NCBI RefSeq assembly: GCF_017355955.1
Contig: NZ_JAFFID010000002.1
Location: 310,001 to 374,000, forward strand
Direction of reading: 5' to 3'
Origin: Sabulibacter ruber
GTDB lineage: Bacteria > Bacteroidota > Bacteroidia > Cytophagales > Hymenobacteraceae
Length of the DNA stretch: 64,000 bases
Shown: positions 58,925-64,000 of the stretch, piece by piece
How the letters are laid out: each line of letters starts with the position of its first letter
Position numbering within the stretch: position 1 is the first letter of the stretch
Notes under the pieces: generated by a model
What the model was told of the DNA's origin: nothing
Databases searched by the model: none
The model's input: the letters and a program-made list of their open reading frames with translations, nothing else
Translations under genes and position numbers: made by a program

Positions 58925-61030
58925 ATGGCATTAATTAACAAGATTCGGGAGAAGTCAGGCTTCGCCATTGGCGCCATAGCTATTGGCTTGCTCATTTTCA
59001 TTGTGTTGGGAGACCTGTTGGGACCAAATTCCCGGCTGTTCGGAAACAAAATGGTAGTAGGGGAAGTGGCAGGACATGAAGTGTCTGTGCAGGAGTTTGA
59101 GGCCATGTTTGAGGAGGCCAGAAACAATTATGCCAACCAGTACGGCCGCCAGCCTTCTGAACCTGAGATGGCTTCTCTGCGCGAGCAGACCTGGAACCAG
59201 TTAGTGTTCAAGTATGCCTTTGAAGAAGAATTTGAGAAAGTAGGCGTGGGCGTTTCTGAGGAAGAGCAGGTAGACATGGTACAAGGCCGTAACGTGCACC
59301 CAGCCCTGAAGCAGATGTTCACTGACCCACAAACCGGTCAATTCAACCTGGAGCAGGTAAAGCAAACGCTGCGCAACCTGGGCAGCATGCCTCCAGAGCA
59401 ACAAGCCGCCTGGCGTAAATATGAGCAGGATCTGGCTACAGACCGTATGCGTAACAAGTACTACAACCTGTTCACGCTTTCAAACTACGTAACCACAGAA
59501 GAAGCTAAGCGCTTCAACACAGAGCAAAACACCCGTGCTAGCCTGAAATACTTGTTTGTACCGTACTTCAGCATCGCTGACTCTACCATCAAGGTAACCG
59601 ATGATCAGTTGAGCGAGTACCTGAACAAGAACAAAAAGAAATTTGAAGTGGAAGAAGGCCGTTCAATCACCTACGTGACTGTTCCGGTAACTGCTTCCAG
59701 AGAAGACAGCGCTGAGTACAGCAGAGAGACTTCTGAGCTGGCGGCCCGTTTCGCGGCAACTGACAATGATTCTCTGTTTGTGAAAGCTGAGTCTGATACT
59801 CCGTTCAACAGCGCTTACTTGCCAGCTAACGAGCTGCCAGAAGAACTGAAAACACAGACTCTGGAGAAAGGCAAACTGTATGGTCCATTCAACCAGAACG
59901 GCGCATTTAGCCTGTACAAAGTAATGGACGTGAAAGAAGGTGGTAAAGCTTCTGTACGCGCCAGCCACATCCTTATCAAACCAGAGAACACCACGCCAGA
60001 GGCCAAAGCTGCTGCCAAAGCCAAAGCACAAGACATCTTAAACCAGATCAAAGGTGGTGCTAACTTCGCGCAGTTGGCTGCTCAGCATGGTACCGATGGA
60101 ACTGCCTCTGTAGGTGGTGACCTGGGCTGGTTCACAGAAGGCCGCATGGTTCCTTCGTTTGAGAAAGCAGTGTTTGGCGCGAAAGGCCCTGGCTTGTTGC
60201 CAAACCTGGTAGAGACAGACTACGGCTACCACGTTGTGAAAATCACTGAGCCTAAGACAACCAGAACATACCAGATCGCGCAAGTAACCCGTGCCATAAC
60301 CCCAAGCGATAACTCCCGTGAGTACGCGTTCAGCCGTGCCGGAGCTATTGCCGCTAACAGCTCAGACCTGGAGTCATTCAACAAAGCTGTATCTAGTGAA
60401 AAAGGTTTGGCTAAGGCTGAAGCCAAGAACATCGCTGCTTCTGACCGTGGCGTGAACAACCTGCAAAACGCCCGTGAACTGGTACGTTGGGCCTTCTCTG
60501 AAGAAACCAAAGTAGGTGAAGTTTCTCCGGTGATGACTATGGATGACCAATACGTGGTAGCGGTTCTGACCGGCAAGCGTGAGAAAGGTACTGCCAAAAT
60601 TGAGGATGTACGCGAAGAGCTTACTGCCGCTGTTAGAAATGAATTGAAAGCGAAAAAGATCAAAGAGAAGTTAGGTTCTGCCTCTGGTTCTTTAGAGCAG
60701 ATTGCTGCTAAATACGGTCCAGATGCTATCGTTCGTCCTGCCACAGATGTAACCTTAGGTGCTGCTAACGCGCCAGGCTTAGGCTACGAGCCAGTGGCTA
60801 TTGGCAGAGCGTTCGGCCTGAAGGCAGGTCAGCGTACTGCTCCGGTAGACGGTGAAGGCGGAGTTGTGGTTGTAGAGTTAACCAGCTTAACGCCTGCCAC
60901 CCCAGTAGCTGACATCACATCTATGAGACAGCAAGTACAAGCTCAGCGTGCCGGTCGTGTACAAGGCGCCCTTTACGAGGCCGTACGCAAAAACGCGAAG
61001 ATTGAAGACAACCGCGTTAGATTCTTCTAA
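58925..61030 (+). CDS. Membrane-anchored parvulin-type peptidyl-prolyl isomerase (PpiD-like)
   Basis: A 701-residue periplasmic folding factor with one N-terminal helix (about 13-31, AIGAIAIGLLIFIVLGDLL), a SurA-N-like helical domain, one parvulin domain at about 340-440 (ASHILIKPENTT, ASVGGDLGWFTEGRMVPSFE, YGYHVVKITE) and a long C-terminal chaperone-like region. It probably assists outer-membrane protein folding. Its position at the end of an envelope gene run, followed by a terminator, fits this. Confidence 0.92.
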   Translation: MALINKIREKSGFAIGAIAIGLLIFIVLGDLLGPNSRLFGNKMVVGEVAGHEVSVQEFEAMFEEARNNYANQYGRQPSEPEMASLREQTWNQLVFKYAFEEEFEKVGVGVSEEEQVDMVQGRNVHPALKQMFTDPQTGQFNLEQVKQTLRNLGSMPPEQQAAWRKYEQDLATDRMRNKYYNLFTLSNYVTTEEAKRFNTEQNTRASLKYLFVPYFSIADSTIKVTDDQLSEYLNKNKKKFEVEEGRSITYVTVPVTASREDSAEYSRETSELAARFAATDNDSLFVKAESDTPFNSAYLPANELPEELKTQTLEKGKLYGPFNQNGAFSLYKVMDVKEGGKASVRASHILIKPENTTPEAKAAAKAKAQDILNQIKGGANFAQLAAQHGTDGTASVGGDLGWFTEGRMVPSFEKAVFGAKGPGLLPNLVETDYGYHVVKITEPKTTRTYQIAQVTRAITPSDNSREYAFSRAGAIAANSSDLESFNKAVSSEKGLAKAEAKNIAASDRGVNNLQNARELVRWAFSEETKVGEVSPVMTMDDQYVVAVLTGKREKGTAKIEDVREELTAAVRNELKAKKIKEKLGSASGSLEQIAAKYGPDAIVRPATDVTLGAANAPGLGYEPVAIGRAFGLKAGQRTAPVDGEGGVVVVELTSLTPATPVADITSMRQQVQAQRAGRVQGALYEAVRKNAKIEDNRVRFF

Positions 61031-61050
61031 TCAGGTTTCTTTCAGAATAG

Positions 61051-61086
61051 AACAAGAGCCGCGCCACCCAGCGCGGCTCTTTTGTT
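61051..61086 (+). terminator. Terminator of the ppiD-like gene
   Basis: The arms AACAAGAGCCGCGC and GCGCGGCTCTTTTGTT, loop CACCCA. It closes the gene run that begins near 51.7 kb. Confidence 0.88.
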
Positions 61087-61099
61087 TTCGGGTAAATCC

Positions 61100-61135
61100 G
61101 TTTTAGTGTTGTTTTTAGAAAAAGAGCACAAAAAT
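61100..61135. repeat. 36-nt intergenic dyad, copy 27
   Basis: GTTTTAGTGTTGTTTTTAG on the left and AAGAGCACAAAAAT on the right. It lies 13 bp after the terminator and 57 bp before the next start. Confidence 0.6.
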
Positions 61136-61192
61136 GGTATATTGAACAAAGGCAGAATACGTTAAGGGAGAATAGCTTAGCTGGAGACTACC

Positions 61193-63016
61193 ATGAAGAG
61201 AAAGTTATTGTTGATTTGGCTTGTGGCAATAGGCGGTCTGGGCATGACCATACCCCAAGGCATGGCGCAGGGTACCCCAGAGCAAATGGCATTAGCCAAG
61301 GAATACCTGCGGCAAAGCGACTATGCCAAAGCCGAGGCGTTGTTCAGTAAACTCATTGAGCAGGACGTGCAGTTTGGCTTAGTCTACCCAGATTACCTCA
61401 AGACCCTGCTGGCGCTGCGCAACTATAAAGAAGCCGAGAAACTGGTAAAACGCGCCCAAAAGAAATATCCGGCGGTGCCAGCGTATGTGGTAGACGAGGG
61501 ACGGGTGCTACAGGCCGGGGGGAATAATGCCGCTGCCGAAAAGAAATGGACGCAGTTGGTGCAGACAACTACCCCCGAGAACGTGTACGGCGTAGCCAGT
61601 GCTTTTCAGCAAGCCGATATGCTAGACTACGCAGAGCAAGTGTACCTACGGGCCAGGCAGTTAAGCGGAAGCGAAAAGAACTTCGCGGCCCAGCTGCTGC
61701 AACTCTACGCCTACCAACGCAAGACCGACCAATTGGTGGAGGAAGTGCTGCGCCAGGTGAAAAGCAGTGCCGTACCGCTGACCTATGCCCAGAACATGCT
61801 GCAGAATGCCCTCCGGGACGATGAGGCTCTTTCTATGCTGGAGCAGCGGTTGATGACCGCCGTACAAGCCGATCCTGATGCCACTGCCGTGCAGGAACTG
61901 TTGATCTGGACCCTGCTGCAGCGTAAGGATTTCGGGCCGGCGCTGTTGCAGACCCGCGCCTTAGACCGGCGCACCCAGGGCGGAGGCTCCCGGGTGCTTT
62001 CCCTCGCTGACATCAGCTTACGCAATAAAGACTACGCTACGGCCATTGAAGGCTATACTTATGTAATGCAGCAGTACCGCACCGGGGAGTTGTACCCCAT
62101 TGCGCGGCAACGCATCATCCAGGCCCGGGAAGAGCAGGTGAAAAATACCTTCCCCATTGATAAAGAGAAAATAAGGCTGCTGGCGCAGGAGTACGAGAAC
62201 CTCATTCAGGAACTGGGCCGCAACGACCGCACCGCCGAAGTCATCAAAGAACTAGGCGAGCTGCAGGCCTTTTACCTGGATGCCCAGGAACCGGCCATCA
62301 AGAACTTGCAGGAAGCGATAGACATGCCCCGGGCAAACCCGAACATTGTAGCCGAAGCCAAACTGGTTTTGGCCGATGTGTACCTGCTGCGTGGTGAGCC
62401 GTGGGAGAGTACCTTGCTGTACAGCCAGGTAGAGAAATCGCACAAGGAACAGCCGCTGGGCTACGAGGCCAAACTCCGAAACGCCCGCCTCAGTTACTAC
62501 AAAGGCGATTTCGTGTTGGCCCAAAGTCACCTGGATATTCTGAAGCTGGCCACCAGCCGTGAGATCGCCAATGATGCCCTGGATCTGAGTTTGCTTATCA
62601 TTGACAACACGGGTTTAGATACCTCTGCGGCGGCCCTCAAAGAATACGCAGCCATAGATTTCCTGGTGTTTCAGCATAAATACCCCGAGGCACTGGCTTC
62701 CCTGGACAAACTGCTCACCAAGTACCCCGGCCACAGCCTCACCGATGAAATCTATTTCCAGAAAGCCGAGTTGCTGCACCAGATGGGCCAATTCCCCGAG
62801 GCCGCCCAGAACCTGCAGCTGATCATCGACAACCCCAAATATGACATCCTCTCAGACGATGCGCTGTTCCTGCTGGCTAAACTGAACGAGGAAAACCTGA
62901 ACCAGCCGGTAAAAGCGCAGGAACTGTTCAATCAGTTACTGGTCAAGCATCCTGGCAGTGTGTTTGTGGCCGAGGCCCGGAAGCGGCTCAGAAAACTACG
63001 CGGAGATAAGGTATAA
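61193..63016 (+). CDS. Secreted tetratricopeptide-repeat protein
   Basis: A 607-residue exported protein: signal peptide LIWLVAIGGLGMTIPQGMAQ, then helical repeats throughout (YLRQSDYAKAEALFSKLIEQ, AFQQADMLDYAEQVYLRAR, LDKLLTKYPGHSLTDEIYFQ, PVKAQELFNQLLVKHPGSV). It probably acts as a scaffold in the periplasm, as TPR proteins near chaperone and lipoprotein genes do; partners are unknown. It ends in a dyad-based terminator. Confidence 0.82.
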   Translation: MKRKLLLIWLVAIGGLGMTIPQGMAQGTPEQMALAKEYLRQSDYAKAEALFSKLIEQDVQFGLVYPDYLKTLLALRNYKEAEKLVKRAQKKYPAVPAYVVDEGRVLQAGGNNAAAEKKWTQLVQTTTPENVYGVASAFQQADMLDYAEQVYLRARQLSGSEKNFAAQLLQLYAYQRKTDQLVEEVLRQVKSSAVPLTYAQNMLQNALRDDEALSMLEQRLMTAVQADPDATAVQELLIWTLLQRKDFGPALLQTRALDRRTQGGGSRVLSLADISLRNKDYATAIEGYTYVMQQYRTGELYPIARQRIIQAREEQVKNTFPIDKEKIRLLAQEYENLIQELGRNDRTAEVIKELGELQAFYLDAQEPAIKNLQEAIDMPRANPNIVAEAKLVLADVYLLRGEPWESTLLYSQVEKSHKEQPLGYEAKLRNARLSYYKGDFVLAQSHLDILKLATSREIANDALDLSLLIIDNTGLDTSAAALKEYAAIDFLVFQHKYPEALASLDKLLTKYPGHSLTDEIYFQKAELLHQMGQFPEAAQNLQLIIDNPKYDILSDDALFLLAKLNEENLNQPVKAQELFNQLLVKHPGSVFVAEARKRLRKLRGDKV

Positions 63017-63031
63017 AGCCAGAAAGAAGAA

Positions 63032-63081
63032 AGCCGGTGTTTTAAGCCTGTTTATGGAAAATCAAGCTTAAAACACCGGCT
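63032..63081. terminator. Terminator built on a 36-nt dyad
   Basis: The arms AGCCGGTGTTTTAAGC and GCTTAAAACACCGGCT are perfect and are followed by GCTTTTTAG. It lies between convergent genes. Confidence 0.8.
63039..63074. repeat. 36-nt intergenic dyad, copy 28
   Basis: GTTTTAAGCCTGTTTATGG on the left, AATCAAGCTTAAAAC on the right, extended by paired AGCCGGT/ACCGGCT. Confidence 0.78.
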
Positions 63082-63097
63082 GCTTTTTAGAACCGTC

Positions 63098-63532
63098 TTA
63101 TTTCACCACAATGGCAGGATTTGCCTCCTGAAGCGCTTTCAAAAAAATCTCCTTCTCTGCCGGGGAGAAATAGATCTCATCCCACTTGTTGTAGCGCACC
63201 ACCAGGCCCTTAAACCCCAGCGCCGGCCGTATGCCAGACCACAGATACTTGTTCAGCGCTACTTCTCTTATCTGCTGAATGGGGATAGTGCCATGGATGG
63301 GTCCGCTTCTATAGTGAAGCATTTCGCCGGAGATGCGGTAGTACGTGGAAAACCAGATCCAGAGAAGGAGGCTACTAACCAATACCGTGAAGATCCCCAG
63401 TGCTATCTTCCCAAGAAGGGGCATAGAACTTTGTAACTCCTGCACCAGGACCACCAGCATAAGGAGCGTAGCACCCCAGATTGCCAGAGTACTCACCCAG
63501 CTTTTAGAGGAAGGGAACGTTACAGTCGCCAT
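63098..63532 (-). CDS. PH-like domain membrane protein
   Basis: A 144-residue protein with two membrane helices (about 13-30 and 41-60) followed by a small beta domain: YYRISGEMLHYRSGPIHGTIP, ALGFKGLVVRYNKWDEIYFS, FLKALQ. This plan resembles bacterial PH-domain proteins of the SunI/YnzG type. The function is unknown. It is convergent with the TPR gene. Confidence 0.7.
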   Translation of the reverse strand: MATVTFPSSKSWVSTLAIWGATLLMLVVLVQELQSSMPLLGKIALGIFTVLVSSLLLWIWFSTYYRISGEMLHYRSGPIHGTIPIQQIREVALNKYLWSGIRPALGFKGLVVRYNKWDEIYFSPAEKEIFLKALQEANPAIVVK

Positions 63533-63615
63533 CTTGGGAGGTTTGTCTAAGGTAAAAACAATCCACCGGTGGTCTGCCTTTTTTGGCCTGATTTCTCCAA
63601 AGGAGGACTAAAACG

Positions 63616-63732
63616 TTAGTCCCGGAAGAAGATGAACAGAATGGCCAGGAACAGGAAGAAAGACAAATACATAAGAATGTCTACCATTCCGTAGTCTTTG
63701 TATTTGCGGTAAATCTCTTTTAATCTTTTCAC
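63616..63732 (-). CDS. 38-residue membrane protein
   Basis: A small frame with a GTG start encodes a basic N-terminus (KRLKEIYRKYKDYG) and one hydrophobic helix (LMYLSFFLFLAILFIFF), ending RD. The basic-then-hydrophobic plan is that of an inner-membrane small protein, and it sits between the PH-like gene and recJ, where nothing else is coded. It could be chance, so confidence is limited. Confidence 0.5.
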   Translation of the reverse strand: MKRLKEIYRKYKDYGMVDILMYLSFFLFLAILFIFFRD

Positions 63733-63813
63733 GGAACTGAGCTAATTAGAAGGTCTGCTTTTTTAAAAACAGGAAGTGCTAAGAAGGAGTGCCCGGTTCT
63801 GTCACAGATTTTG

Positions 63814-63821
63814 TATTTTTG
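63814..63821 (+). promoter_or_regulatory. recJ promoter -7 box
   Basis: TATTTTTG fits TAnnTTTG and is placed about 38 nt upstream of the recJ ATG. No -33 TTG is clear. Confidence 0.5.
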
Positions 63822-63858
63822 CAACCTCTTCACCACAGATTAAGCCGCAGCAACACCG

Positions 63859-64000
63859 ATGCAGAAACGATGGGTAGTAAAGGAAGCGCCGGACGCCGCA
63901 AAAGTACAGAATATAACCGATAGCCTGAACATCAGCCGCCCTTTGGCGGGCATTCTTTGTCAGCGGGACATCTGCACTTTTGACGAGGCGAAAGCTTATT
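63859..64000 (+). CDS. recJ: Single-stranded-DNA exonuclease RecJ, 5' end only
   Basis: The first 47 codons before the window ends. The text begins MQKRWVVKEAPDAA, followed by LNISRPLAGILCQRDICTFD and EAKAY, which is the N-terminal pattern of RecJ (KxWxxK, then a stretch ending in a DEA helix). No catalytic DHH motif is inside the window, so the call depends on this opening alone. Confidence 0.75.
   Translation, partial: MQKRWVVKEAPDAAKVQNITDSLNISRPLAGILCQRDICTFDEAKAY

Noticed and set aside
3301..63074. The 36-nt repeat length suggests CRISPR repeats
   Set aside because: The copies are dispersed kilobases apart, degenerate, and have no spacers, leader or cas genes.

Overview
The window is a gene-dense stretch of a Bacteroidota chromosome. 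It is most like Cytophagales, family Hymenobacteraceae (a Rufibacter- or Pontibacter-like organism); this is inferred from gene content and was not tested by any search. Supporting signs are TAnnTTTG promoter boxes, a DUF4249 lipoprotein paired with a TonB-dependent receptor, a GldE-like CNNM protein, a DUF5687 permease, eukaryote-like IleRS, head-GIN (DUF2807) and Big_5 lipoproteins, and several GTG/TTG starts. There is no rRNA, tRNA, CRISPR array, prophage or transposase gene.

Layout. 1-2.8 kb: mnmG 3' end, a methyltransferase and an Ig-like lipoprotein. 2.8-3.2 kb: a cluster of DnaA-box-like 9-mers beside an AT-rich tract, a candidate replication origin. 3.4-17 kb: a PiT phosphate transporter, glyS, a dipeptide epimerase, ileS-lspA, an outer-membrane protein and a double-ATPase peptide ABC protein, separated by two repeat-rich gaps. 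17-31.6 kb: rnr, a short-chain-type prenyl synthase, rhomboid, fasciclin, DUF4249/TonB receptor, head-GIN protein, two paralogous lipoproteins and a patatin-BamA-like protein. 31.9-44.8 kb: an HTTM protein, M28 peptidase, glutamate dehydrogenase family enzyme, an ECF sigma factor with a membrane partner, an ABC permease/ATPase pair, a DUF457 protein, cardiolipin synthase and a thioesterase. 45-51.5 kb: DUF721 and recF (split by a repeat element), pdhA, a TPR protein, ribH and two paralogous barrels. 51.8-61 kb: an apparently continuous run dksA-like, scpB, rluB, coaX, outer-membrane protein, lptC, a 52-residue membrane ORF, gldE-like and ppiD-like. The window ends with a TPR protein, a PH-like protein, a 38-residue ORF and the 5' end of recJ.

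The least explained signal lies between the genes. First, a dyad of fixed length (36 nt) occurs 28 times, only in intergenic DNA. It starts with GTTTT-like and ends with AAAAC-like sequence, has T-tracts in the left half and matching A-tracts in the right half, and in several copies is extended by flanking arms that differ from copy to copy but still pair. Second, a set of palindromic modules (here called A to E) is assembled in nested or mosaic order at five places, including one copy between recF and DUF721 and direct repeats on both sides of the ECF sigma pair.
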